Position numbers and translations under genes: made by a program
From: Halopseudomonas pelagia CL-AP6
Lineage (GTDB): Bacteria; Pseudomonadota; Gammaproteobacteria; Pseudomonadales; Pseudomonadaceae
DNA: 64,000 nt
NCBI RefSeq assembly: GCF_000410875.1
Contig: NZ_AROI01000008.1
Coordinates: 168,402 to 232,401 of the forward strand
Reading direction: 5' to 3'
Shown: positions 8,183 to 16,318 of the stretch, one piece after another
Position numbering within the stretch: position 1 is the stretch's first letter
How the letters are laid out: each line of letters opens with the position of its first letter
Notes under the pieces: generated by a model
The model's database searches: none
Told to the model about the DNA's origin: nothing
The model's input: the letters and a program-made list of their open reading frames with translations, nothing else

Positions 8183-9202
8183 ATGACTGACAATACCGCC
8201 ACGCCCGAATACGGCTTGAAAGAACTGCAACTGGAAACCACCTTCGGTGGCATGGGCCGCGAGACCAGCAAGGACATACCGCTTATCGATCTCAGCAATT
8301 TCGACCATCGCCGCCAGGAGATCACCGCTCAACTGTGGCAGGCGGCGACCGAAGTAGGCTTTTTCCAGTTGATCAACCACGGGCTGGATCTCGACTCCGT
8401 ACGCGACGCGTTCAAACTGTCGGAAGCCTTCTTCGCCCTGCCCAGCGAACAAAAGCAGGCCTTCCCGTTAAAGAAAGGACTGAATGCCGGCTGGGAGTTC
8501 ATGTCTCAGGTACGCCCGTCCACGCGCACCGCCGATCAAAAGGAATCTTTCCAGATTACCCTGCCGCATATGGATGATCTCTGGCCGAACCAGACAGTCG
8601 TTCCAGAGTTTCACCGGGTGATGCTGGACTTTGAATACCGCGCCTGGCAACTGGGCATGCAGGTACTCTCCTGTTTTGCCGACCGGCTTGGGTTCGAACG
8701 CGACTTCTTCAGCCAGGCACATGATCGCCGCAAGCCTGACTATCAAAGCACCCTGCGCCTGCTGCACTACCTGGCCATGCCGGAAGAATCGCAGGATGAC
8801 AGCCTGTGGCGCGCCGGTGCGCACACCGATTTCGATTGCCTGACCATGGTCTTCCAGCAGGAAGGTCAGGGTGGCCTGCAGGTTAGCCCCGGCAAGGATG
8901 CTGAAGGCGCTGGCGATAATCGCGAGTGGAGTAGCGTGATCCCGCGTGATGGCGTCATTACCTGCAACATCGGCGATATGTTAATGCGCTGGAGTGACGA
9001 TCAGCTCAAGTCCACCCTGCACCGCGTGCGCATGCCAAAACCCGGCGAGTACCGTGGCCCGCGCTACAGCCTGGCGTTCTTCTGCCAGGCCAACAAGGAG
9101 GTGATAATCCAGGGACCCGGCGGAAAGTACCCACCGATCTCTGCAGCGGACTATCTGTTACAGCGCATCCAGGCCAACTTCGCCGAAAAAAAGCCGAGCT
9201 GA
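8183..9202 (+). CDS. Isopenicillin N synthase-like 2OG-Fe(II) oxygenase (1)
   Basis: A 339-residue dioxygenase with an N-terminal DIOX_N domain and a C-terminal 2OG-FeII domain. The iron triad H214-x-D216 and H280 and the 2-oxoglutarate motif R294-Y-S296 are all present, so it should be active. It is cytoplasmic. The family oxidises unactivated C-H bonds; members include thymine 7-hydroxylase. The substrate is unknown, but the purine-type leader element, the deaminase across the control region and the next-door transporter point to a purine or other nucleobase. The frame before 8183 is leader RNA. TGGAG lies 8 bp upstream of the ATG. Confidence 0.85.
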   Translation: MTDNTATPEYGLKELQLETTFGGMGRETSKDIPLIDLSNFDHRRQEITAQLWQAATEVGFFQLINHGLDLDSVRDAFKLSEAFFALPSEQKQAFPLKKGLNAGWEFMSQVRPSTRTADQKESFQITLPHMDDLWPNQTVVPEFHRVMLDFEYRAWQLGMQVLSCFADRLGFERDFFSQAHDRRKPDYQSTLRLLHYLAMPEESQDDSLWRAGAHTDFDCLTMVFQQEGQGGLQVSPGKDAEGAGDNREWSSVIPRDGVITCNIGDMLMRWSDDQLKSTLHRVRMPKPGEYRGPRYSLAFFCQANKEVIIQGPGGKYPPISAADYLLQRIQANFAEKKPS

Positions 9203-9214
9203 GCTGCTAACGGC

Positions 9215-9239
9215 AGCGGCCTCTTGAGCAGAGGCCGCT
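9215..9239. terminator. Bidirectional terminator hairpin
   Basis: AGCGGCCTC and GAGGCCGCT form a perfect 9-bp stem with a 7-nt loop between two convergent genes. The T tract is short, so efficiency is uncertain. Confidence 0.7.
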
Positions 9240-9275
9240 TTGGCTGGTCATCTCTTACTGCTCCTGACGGGAAAG

Positions 9276-10079
9276 TTAGAACGCTGCCTCCGAGCCTCTG
9301 GTAGCCCAACGCGTCATGCGGCGCTCCACCAATGCAAACAGCTCGTACATCACCACCCCCATGATACCGATCACCACCAGGCCTGCGAACACCAACCCCA
9401 TGTTCATCGACGAACTGGCAGAAATCATCAGATAGCCGATACCCAGGTTGGACGCCACGGTTTCGGAAATGACCGAACCGACGAACGCCAGGGTGATCGC
9501 CACCTTCAGCGAAGCGAAAAAATAGGGCATGGAGCGTGGCAGGGCGACCTTCTTGAGGATGTCCAGTTTGCTGGCACCGAGTGAACGCAGTACATCCTGT
9601 AACTCCGGCTCCAGGGTTGCCAGGCCCGTGGCCATGTTGACCACCACCGGGAAGAACGAAATCAGGAAGGCGGTGAGAATCGCCGGTACTGTACCGATAC
9701 CGAACCAGACCACCAGCACCGGCACAAAGGCCACCTTGGGTACGCTGTTGAAACCGACCAGCAGCGGATAAAGCGCTTTGTAAATGATCGGAGAAGAGCC
9801 GACCAGAATGCCCAGGAACAGGCCAAACACCACAGCAATACCGAACCCCACCAACGTGGTGAACAGGGTATGCAAAGCGTGCTGCATGATAGGAGCGCGA
9901 TACTCTAGCCAGGCCGCCCAGATGTCCGTGGGCGCGGGAAACAGATAGGTTGGAATACTAAACAGCTTGCACACCAACTCCCAGAACAGGGTGAGGGATA
10001 CCAGCAACAGCCAAGGCGAGGCCTTGATCAGCCATTTCCTGCGTTGTGCGCGTGTCATGCCGAGTAGGCTACTGCTCAT
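9276..10079 (-). CDS. ABC transporter permease (NMT1 system 1)
   Basis: A 267-residue inner-membrane permease of the SsuC/ThiX/TauC family with about six spans and the BPD_transp_1 loop (SLGASKLDILKKVALPRSMPYFF) that contacts the ATPase. Its ATG overlaps the stop of the ATPase gene, with GGGAGG 6 bp upstream. It is the last gene of the SBP-ATPase-permease set at 9276-11969, directly downstream of the purine oxidation operon, so nucleobase uptake is likely but unproven. Confidence 0.88.
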   Translation of the reverse strand: MSSSLLGMTRAQRRKWLIKASPWLLLVSLTLFWELVCKLFSIPTYLFPAPTDIWAAWLEYRAPIMQHALHTLFTTLVGFGIAVVFGLFLGILVGSSPIIYKALYPLLVGFNSVPKVAFVPVLVVWFGIGTVPAILTAFLISFFPVVVNMATGLATLEPELQDVLRSLGASKLDILKKVALPRSMPYFFASLKVAITLAFVGSVISETVASNLGIGYLMISASSSMNMGLVFAGLVVIGIMGVVMYELFALVERRMTRWATRGSEAAF

Positions 10080-10861
10080 GCCGCGCCCTCCCGTATACGT
10101 CCAATATGATCACGCAGTTCGAACACCAATTCGGCGAAGCGATCGGTGTAAGTCACCGCCAGTTCGCGCGGCCGTGGCAGATCAATTGGCTTACGCACCA
10201 GCAGACGTCCGGGGCCCTTGCTCATCACGTACACGGTGTCGGCAAGGAACACTGCCTCGCGTAAATCATGGGTTACCAGAATCACCGTGAAGGGCTCCTC
10301 CTGCCACAGGTCACGGACCATGCACCAGAGTTCTTCGCGGGTAAAGGCATCCAGTGCGCCAAAGGGCTCATCGAGCATCAGCAGGCCAGGCTTGTGGATC
10401 AGCGCCCGGCAGATGGAAGCACGCTGCTGCATACCGCCAGATAGCTCCCAGGGAAACTTGTCCTCACACCCGGCCAACCCGACCCGCTTGAGCAGCGCGC
10501 GGCCCTGCTCCTCGAACAGCGCCTTTTCCGCCTTGAAGCGATGCCGGTACTGCTTGACGATTTCCATCGGCAGCAGAATGTTTTCCAATGTGCTGCGCCA
10601 GGGCAACAGGTTGGATGCCTGAAATGCCATACCCACATTCTGCTGCGGGCCGGTTACCGGTTGTCCGCCGAGCAGGATATTGCCCTCGCTCGGTGGTGCC
10701 AGCCCGGTGACCAGCTTCATCAGGGTGGATTTGCCACAACCGGATGGACCCACCACCGCGACGAATTCGTTCTGCTTTACCGTCATGCTGATGTCTTCAA
10801 TGGCCATGGGGCCATCCTCGCCATAGCGCATACTGACGTGCTCAAATTGCACCAGATCCAT
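10076..10861 (-). CDS. ABC transporter ATP-binding protein (NMT1 system 1)
   Basis: A 261-residue ATPase with Walker A GPSGCGKST, signature LSGGMQQR, Walker B LLMLDEP and the H-loop VTHD. It belongs to the SsuB/TauB/ThiZ group. I chose the ATG at 10861, with GGAG 6 bp upstream, over a TTG two codons earlier. It is coupled to the permease gene. Confidence 0.9.
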   Translation of the reverse strand: MDLVQFEHVSMRYGEDGPMAIEDISMTVKQNEFVAVVGPSGCGKSTLMKLVTGLAPPSEGNILLGGQPVTGPQQNVGMAFQASNLLPWRSTLENILLPMEIVKQYRHRFKAEKALFEEQGRALLKRVGLAGCEDKFPWELSGGMQQRASICRALIHKPGLLMLDEPFGALDAFTREELWCMVRDLWQEEPFTVILVTHDLREAVFLADTVYVMSKGPGRLLVRKPIDLPRPRELAVTYTDRFAELVFELRDHIGRIREGAA

Positions 10862-10884
10862 CTTCAACTCCGTTTAGAAATAAG

Positions 10885-10910
10885 CAGGGCCGCCATCCCG
10901 GCCGGCCCTG
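10885..10910 (-). other. Intercistronic hairpin
   Basis: CAGGGCC and GGCCCTG can pair around a GC-rich loop between the binding-protein gene and the ATPase gene. Without a clear T tract it more likely stabilises the binding-protein message than ends transcription. Confidence 0.45.
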
Positions 10911-10925
10911 TCATGGCAACACCGC

Positions 10926-11969
10926 TCAGGGAATCTGCCGCTCGGCTTCAGCCGGCAGATAGCTGCTGTCGAACAGCGCGGCCAGCTCCGGCGTTGCAGT
11001 CAAACCATAGGAGGCAACCATGTCTGCCAAGGCCCGCTGCATACGCTCCTCGGTAACGGCGCCTAAGCCTTCGGCACGGGTTTCATCAGTCACCACGTTG
11101 GTATCCAGCGCCAGCTTCAAGCGCCGCAGCTCAAGCTTCTCGTCGATCAACTGATCGCGTTTTTTGACATAGGCAATCGCACTATCAGGATCGGCGATGG
11201 TTTCCTGCAGTGCCTTGTTGAACGCACGCAAAAAGCCCTTGACCGCTTCCGGGTTGCTCTCGAGCAAGTCATTGCGAGCGACAATGGTGTTGCCGTAGAA
11301 CTCGACGCCGTAATCGGGGTACTTCAACGCGACGATGTCGTCAGGATCAACGCCACGCGCCTCAAGGTTCAGCAGGCTGGTGAAGTAAAAGCCGGTGATA
11401 CCGTCCAGTTGACCGCGCGCCAGCAGCGTCTCACGAATCGCCGGCTCGACCGATTGCCAGGTCACATCACCCACCTCCAGACCATTGTGCCGTGCGAAAG
11501 ACGGCCAGGCTTTGCGGCCACCGTCGAATACCGGCGCGCCCAGGGTCTTGCCCTTCAGATCCGCTGGCTCCTTGATACCAGAGCTTTTCAATGCAAATAC
11601 CGCGGCTGGCATGGCGTTGTAGACCATATAGACACCCGTCACATTGGTACCGGGATTATTCGCCGTGGTTTCGGTCAACGCGCTGTAGTCGGCAAAGCCC
11701 ATGTCATAGGCGTTGGTCGCCAGACGCGTTACCGCGCCCGCAGAGCCGCTACCCGAATCAATACTCACGTTAAGGCCTTCATCCTTGAAGTAGCCTTTTT
11801 CCAGCGCCATCAGAAAGGGCGCCGACGGACCTTCAAAGCGCCAGTCCAGGGTGAAGCGAATATCGGTGTCGGCCTTGGCGCCTAGACTCAAAGCCAAGGC
11901 ACCCAGCCCGGCCAATAGTGTGATACCCCGGCCAAACCGCTTCAAACGACTGCTTTTTGTCTGCTGCAT
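10926..11969 (-). CDS. NMT1/ThiY-like substrate-binding protein (system 1)
   Basis: A 347-residue periplasmic binding protein with a signal peptide (residues 1 to about 33) and the family pattern LDWRFEGPSAPF...GYFKDEGLNV. NMT1/THI5-like proteins bind pyrimidines, taurine-type sulfonates or related small molecules. Gene position behind xdhABC-uraDH-guaD-puuD suggests a purine such as xanthine, urate or allantoin. AGGAG lies 8 bp before the ATG. The 73-bp gap to puuD shows no convincing promoter, so it is probably cotranscribed. Confidence 0.88.
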   Translation of the reverse strand: MQQTKSSRLKRFGRGITLLAGLGALALSLGAKADTDIRFTLDWRFEGPSAPFLMALEKGYFKDEGLNVSIDSGSGSAGAVTRLATNAYDMGFADYSALTETTANNPGTNVTGVYMVYNAMPAAVFALKSSGIKEPADLKGKTLGAPVFDGGRKAWPSFARHNGLEVGDVTWQSVEPAIRETLLARGQLDGITGFYFTSLLNLEARGVDPDDIVALKYPDYGVEFYGNTIVARNDLLESNPEAVKGFLRAFNKALQETIADPDSAIAYVKKRDQLIDEKLELRRLKLALDTNVVTDETRAEGLGAVTEERMQRALADMVASYGLTATPELAALFDSSYLPAEAERQIP

Positions 11970-12042
11970 AGGTACGTCTCCTGGTATGAATATTTCCGTT
12001 AGATATTTCCGTAAAGTGCAACGACGCCATCAATAAACCGAT

Positions 12043-13248
12043 TTACTCCGGGCCCACCTGTCTTAGCCAGGTCCCGATCAGATCGCGTTCTTCGCGCGTG
12101 ATACCGGTGGTATTGCCCAACGGCATGTACTCAGTCGCCACCGTGGCCTGATAGACCTGATCGCGGTGATCCTTGAGCTGCTCGAGCGTGGCCAGCGAGA
12201 TACCTGCCGGTGGTGCCTGGAAGGCCGGGTGCGGCGGATTCTCGACATGGCAGCCCTGACAATGGGCTTCTACCAAGACCCTGATCTGCTGATCGCTCAC
12301 CTCAGGGGCGTTGGCGGTCAGGCGAGTGTCCGGTCGGCTGGGCGCCATCGCCCAAATCAGCGCCAGGGTCAGCAGCGCGCTGACAACCAGAATCGAGGGC
12401 CGAGTAATGCCCTGGTGGCGCAGGTTGAAGAAGTGCCGGGCGAAGGCGGTAATGAAACCGATCGCCGCCAGCACCGCCCAGCCATGGGCGTGCCCGTAGA
12501 ACATCGGATAGTGGTTGCTGATCATGATGAAGATGACCGGCAGCGTCAGATAGTTGTTGTGCGTGGAGCGCAGTTTCGCCCGTTCAGCCAGCAGCGCTAC
12601 CCGGGCATCCGGTTCCACGCCCTGCTGTATGGCGTTAACCAGTGCCCGCTGGGCCGGAACGATACCGAGAAAGACATTGGCGACCATGATGGTGCCGATC
12701 ACCGCGCCCACATGGATAAAGGCGCCACGTCCGGCAAATACCTGGAACATGCCCCAGGACACCGCCACCAGAATCACCAACAGCACAGCACCGAATGCCA
12801 GCCCGTTGCGCGACAGCGGACTGCGGATCAGCGCTTCGTAGATCAGCATCACGCCAATCAGCGTGCCCATACCGATGGCAATCGCGCCGCCAGTGCTCAA
12901 TGCCAGCTTGCTGGTGTCAATCAGGTAGCCGGGATTGCCAAAGTAGTAGACGGCAAATAGCAACGCCAGGCCGCTCATCAGCGTGCTATAGGCTTCCCAC
13001 TTGAACCAGTGCAGCTTGCGCGGCATTTCTTCCGGCCCCAGCTGGTATTTGGCGACCTCGTAAATGCCGCCGCCGTGGATTGCCCATAGGTCACCCTTGA
13101 TGCCTTTCTGCTTCTTCCATTCCGGCGGCTCGCGCAGATGATTGTCCAGCCAGACAAAATAGAAAGACGCGCCAATCCAGGCCACCCCGGCGATCACATG
13201 AAACCAACGAATAATCAGACTCAGCCAATCAGCCAGATACGCATGCAT
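12043..13248 (-). CDS. puuD: Membrane urate hydroxylase PuuD with cytochrome c domain
   Basis: A 401-residue integral membrane protein. The N-terminal PF06181 domain has about eight spans and conserved stretches IIRWFHVIAGVAWIGASFYF and AIHGGGIYEVAKYQ. A cytochrome c domain with haem motif CQGCH at residues 330-334 follows. PuuD oxidises urate to 5-hydroxyisourate and passes electrons to the respiratory chain rather than making peroxide. It overlaps the end of guaD by 20 bp and is the last enzyme gene of the operon. Confidence 0.92.
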   Translation of the reverse strand: MHAYLADWLSLIIRWFHVIAGVAWIGASFYFVWLDNHLREPPEWKKQKGIKGDLWAIHGGGIYEVAKYQLGPEEMPRKLHWFKWEAYSTLMSGLALLFAVYYFGNPGYLIDTSKLALSTGGAIAIGMGTLIGVMLIYEALIRSPLSRNGLAFGAVLLVILVAVSWGMFQVFAGRGAFIHVGAVIGTIMVANVFLGIVPAQRALVNAIQQGVEPDARVALLAERAKLRSTHNNYLTLPVIFIMISNHYPMFYGHAHGWAVLAAIGFITAFARHFFNLRHQGITRPSILVVSALLTLALIWAMAPSRPDTRLTANAPEVSDQQIRVLVEAHCQGCHVENPPHPAFQAPPAGISLATLEQLKDHRDQVYQATVATEYMPLGNTTGITREERDLIGTWLRQVGPE

Positions 13249-14605
13249 TGAGCGCAGCTCCTTCTACGGTATCGCGATCGTACCGGCACTGCCCGGCAAT
13301 ATAGGTGCGACGTATGGCGCGGTCGTCGCCGAGAATCATCAGATCGAAAAGCACAGCAGACAGGTCCGAATCGGGCGTGCCCTTGAGCTTCATAATCGGA
13401 CCGGCAGCGCGGTCCAGAACCAGAAAGTCGGCATATTTGCCGGCCTGCAAATTGCCCGTCTGGTCAGCCTGATGCAGCACTTCGGCATTACCCAGGGTGG
13501 CCATATAGAACGCCTTCAGCGGGTTCAACGATTGCCCGCGCAGTTGGCAGACCTTGTAAGCCTCGGCCATGGTGACCAGCATCGACAGACTGGTGCCACC
13601 GCCGACATCGGATGCCAGGCCCACCTGCACGCCCGCATCGACCGCACTGCGCAGATCGAACAGGCCGCTGCCCAAAAAGGTATTCGAGGTCGGGCAGAAG
13701 GCAATGCGCGTGCCGGTTTGCGCCAGGCGCTGGCGGTTCTCGTCGCTGATATGAATGCCATGCGCGAGCACGCTGTGATCACCGAGCAGGCCGAAATGGT
13801 CGTAAACGTCCAGGTAGTCCTTGCGCTCAGGAAACAGCTCCCTGATCCAGGCGATCTCGGCATGATTTTCCGCCCAGTGGGTCTGCATTAGCGCACCCGG
13901 ACAATCGGCCAGCAGTTGGCCGGCATAGCTCAGCTGCTGCACCGACGAGGTGGCAGCAAACCGCGGGGTAATGGCGTAGCGTTGACGCCCCTTGCCGTGC
14001 CAGCGGTCAATCAGTTCGCGGCTTTCCCGATAGCTGGCCTCGGCGGTATCGCGCAGCCCATCCGGCGCGTGAGTGTCCATCATCACCTTGCCGGTGGTCA
14101 GGGCCATGTTGTAATGATCGGCGGCAGCGAAAAGCGCGTCGGCGCAGACCTGATGCGAAGTGGCGAACACCAATCCCGAGGTAGTGCCGTGCGCCAGCAG
14201 CAGATTGAGGAATATCTGCGATTGGCTGGCTGACCAGTCCGGATCAGCGAACCTGGATTCGGTCGGGTAGGTATAGGTTTCCAGCCATTCCAATAGCTGC
14301 GTGCCATAACTGGCCATAACGCGCAGCTGCGGCATATGCACATGGGTGTCGATAAAGCCCGGCACAATCAGGCTGTTCGGCCAGTGCTCAACGCTAGTCG
14401 AGGCGGGCAGAGCCGGGATCAACTGCTCGGCAGCGCCAGTCGCCAGCACGCGGCCGTCAGCGACGACCAGCAGGCCGTCCTGCAGGTATTCATAACTGGC
14501 AGGGTTAGGCTGGCCAAGGCCTGGATCGCCGAGAAAATGCAGTAACGGGCCGCGAAAGGCTGTGCAGCCAACGGCAAAGCCGGCAGTGGAGTTGGAATCA
14601 GTCAT
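13229..14605 (-). CDS. guaD: Guanine deaminase
   Basis: A 458-residue amidohydrolase-fold guanine deaminase with PGFIDTHVHMPQ (metal ligands H88 and H90), HGIHISD, FCPTSN and SDVGGGTS, all typical of GuaD. It converts guanine to xanthine and so feeds XdhAB. The ATG at 14605 overlaps the uraH stop as ATGA, with GGGGGAG a few bases upstream; the frame from 14635 lies inside uraH. Confidence 0.93.
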   Translation of the reverse strand: MTDSNSTAGFAVGCTAFRGPLLHFLGDPGLGQPNPASYEYLQDGLLVVADGRVLATGAAEQLIPALPASTSVEHWPNSLIVPGFIDTHVHMPQLRVMASYGTQLLEWLETYTYPTESRFADPDWSASQSQIFLNLLLAHGTTSGLVFATSHQVCADALFAAADHYNMALTTGKVMMDTHAPDGLRDTAEASYRESRELIDRWHGKGRQRYAITPRFAATSSVQQLSYAGQLLADCPGALMQTHWAENHAEIAWIRELFPERKDYLDVYDHFGLLGDHSVLAHGIHISDENRQRLAQTGTRIAFCPTSNTFLGSGLFDLRSAVDAGVQVGLASDVGGGTSLSMLVTMAEAYKVCQLRGQSLNPLKAFYMATLGNAEVLHQADQTGNLQAGKYADFLVLDRAAGPIMKLKGTPDSDLSAVLFDLMILGDDRAIRRTYIAGQCRYDRDTVEGAALNACVSG

Positions 14606-14949
14606 CAGCTCCCCCGATAAGTCGAATAGCCCCACTGGTTGAGCAGCAGCGGCACATGATAGTGGGCGTCGGCATCATCGAGGCAGAAGACAATGGTCAC
14701 CGAGGGATAGAAACAGCGCTTGCCCTGGTGTTGAAAGTAGCCCTGGGTGTCGAAGGTCAGGCGGTAAGTACCGGCATCTACCTCGGGCGGGAAAGCATTG
14801 AAAATGCGCCCATCGGCGTCGGTCATGGCGCTAGCCAGGCTGTGCCAGCCGGTATCGGTCTGCTGCTCCAGGCTGACGCTAACCCCGGCGGCAGGCTGGC
14901 CGGAACCGAGATCGAGAATATGCGTGGTGATCTGACTGCGGGTGTTCAT
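14605..14949 (-). CDS. uraH: 5-hydroxyisourate hydrolase
   Basis: A 114-residue transthyretin-like protein with the N-terminal motif HILDLGSGQPAAGV and the C-terminal YRGS signature that distinguishes the hydrolase from transthyretin. It opens 5-hydroxyisourate to OHCU, between PuuD and UraD. It overlaps uraD by 4 bp. Confidence 0.95.
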   Translation of the reverse strand: MNTRSQITTHILDLGSGQPAAGVSVSLEQQTDTGWHSLASAMTDADGRIFNAFPPEVDAGTYRLTFDTQGYFQHQGKRCFYPSVTIVFCLDDADAHYHVPLLLNQWGYSTYRGS

Positions 14950-15446
14950 AGCAATTTATCCAGTCGAAGATGGGTGATCTTGGCCTGCTCGGCAGCAGCT
15001 ATAAGAATCTCTTCAGCGCGCTCATTGGGCAGACGCGCCTCAAGCAGTTCGAGCATCTGCTCTGCCGACTTGCCGGTTGCACAGACAATGAAGATAAAGC
15101 CGAACTTGTCAAAGTAGGCATCGTTGCCGTCTTTCAGCCTTTGCAGGATGGTTTCGCAGGCAACGCTCGCCCCGGCCTGCTCGCCGCTGGCCATGGCTTC
15201 AGTGCTGGCATAGCGCGCCTTCAGGCTTTTGATGTCGCCGATTTTCGGGTGAGCTTCAAAGGCCGCCAGCCAATCGCTTTCCATCAGGCTGGGCCACAGC
15301 GCCCGTGCGGTACCGTGCAGCGCCTCCGGCGAGGCAAAGGGCCGTGCGCCGACCATGCCGCGTACCCAGGCTTCGGCTGCGCAACAGTCGCGCATCAGCG
15401 TTTCTGCCTGAGCGTCGGGTAACTGGTTGAGTTGTTCCAGGGTCAT
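14946..15446 (-). CDS. uraD: OHCU decarboxylase
   Basis: A 166-residue UraD-family protein with the catalytic HPKIG motif and the following ASTEAMASGEQ segment. It decarboxylates OHCU stereospecifically to S-allantoin. Genes for allantoin use are not in this window, so allantoin is either excreted or handled elsewhere in the genome. It overlaps xdhC by 4 bp. Confidence 0.93.
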   Translation of the reverse strand: MTLEQLNQLPDAQAETLMRDCCAAEAWVRGMVGARPFASPEALHGTARALWPSLMESDWLAAFEAHPKIGDIKSLKARYASTEAMASGEQAGASVACETILQRLKDGNDAYFDKFGFIFIVCATGKSAEQMLELLEARLPNERAEEILIAAAEQAKITHLRLDKLL

Positions 15447-16318
15447 GAATGCTCCGTTATTTTGCTGTCACTGGGCTTGTCTGTCTGCATCAGGCCGCGC
15501 AACTGTGGCCAGCTCACACCGCGGCGCTTCTGTGCGGCTGGCAGCTGAGCGCCGGCCAGCGCCAGCAGCTCTGCACTGATGGATACCGCGACCTCCATCG
15601 GCCGCTTGCCGGGCACATCATCACGGCCTACCGGACAACGAATGCGCTCAATCTGCTGCGCGCTGTGACCGCGGTGCTCAAGCCGCTGGCGAAAGCGCTC
15701 AGCTTTGGTTTGCGAGCCAATCAGCCCAATGCTCAGCGCATTACCTGCGTTAAGCAGGGCGCGGCACAGTTCGTAATCAAGCTGATGGTTGTGCGTCAGA
15801 ATCAATGCGTGCGCGCCGACACAAAGGCCAGCCGCATCGCCTGCAGGATCGTCGCTGTAATGCACCCTGACGTTGTCCGGCACCTCCTGCGGAAAGCCGT
15901 CCTCACGCGAGTCGACCCAGGTCACGCGCCAGGGCAGTTGCCCCATGATGGTCATCAGCGCGCGAGCCACATGCCCGGCGCCAAACACCACCAGCCGGGC
16001 ATCGCTGCCACGCTGGCCTTCCATGAGAATGCTCACGCTGCCACCGCAGCATTGCCCCAGGCTGGCCCCGAGCGGAAAGTGCTGCATCTGCGACTCGAAG
16101 CGGCCAGCAGCCAGCTGTTCGCGGGCTCGGGCAATGACCTGATATTCCAGGTGCCCTCCACCGATGGTGTCGTAACTGTGCTCACCAGTGACGACCATCT
16201 TGCTTGAGGGCTCGCGCGGCACTGAGCCAGCTACGCCCAGAATGGTCACCAGCACATAGGGTTCGCCCTGACGCTCGCACTCGGCGACCGCCTGGTACCA
16301 CATCATCCGATGCTGCAT
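15443..16318 (-). CDS. xdhC: Xanthine dehydrogenase accessory protein XdhC
   Basis: A 291-residue molybdenum cofactor maturation factor. An N-terminal XdhC/CoxI domain with GQCCGG is followed by a Rossmann-like domain (LVVFGAGHVARAL, then SIGLIGSQTKAERF). XdhC binds and sulfurates the cofactor and loads it into XdhB. It overlaps xdhB by 16 bp. Confidence 0.92.
   Translation of the reverse strand: MQHRMMWYQAVAECERQGEPYVLVTILGVAGSVPREPSSKMVVTGEHSYDTIGGGHLEYQVIARAREQLAAGRFESQMQHFPLGASLGQCCGGSVSILMEGQRGSDARLVVFGAGHVARALMTIMGQLPWRVTWVDSREDGFPQEVPDNVRVHYSDDPAGDAAGLCVGAHALILTHNHQLDYELCRALLNAGNALSIGLIGSQTKAERFRQRLEHRGHSAQQIERIRCPVGRDDVPGKRPMEVAVSISAELLALAGAQLPAAQKRRGVSWPQLRGLMQTDKPSDSKITEHS

Noticed and set aside
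11970..12042. Sigma-54 site before NMT1 system 1
   Set aside because: The only GG-N10-GC match (CGGTTTATTGATGGCG) lacks the -24 TGG and -12 TTGC context.
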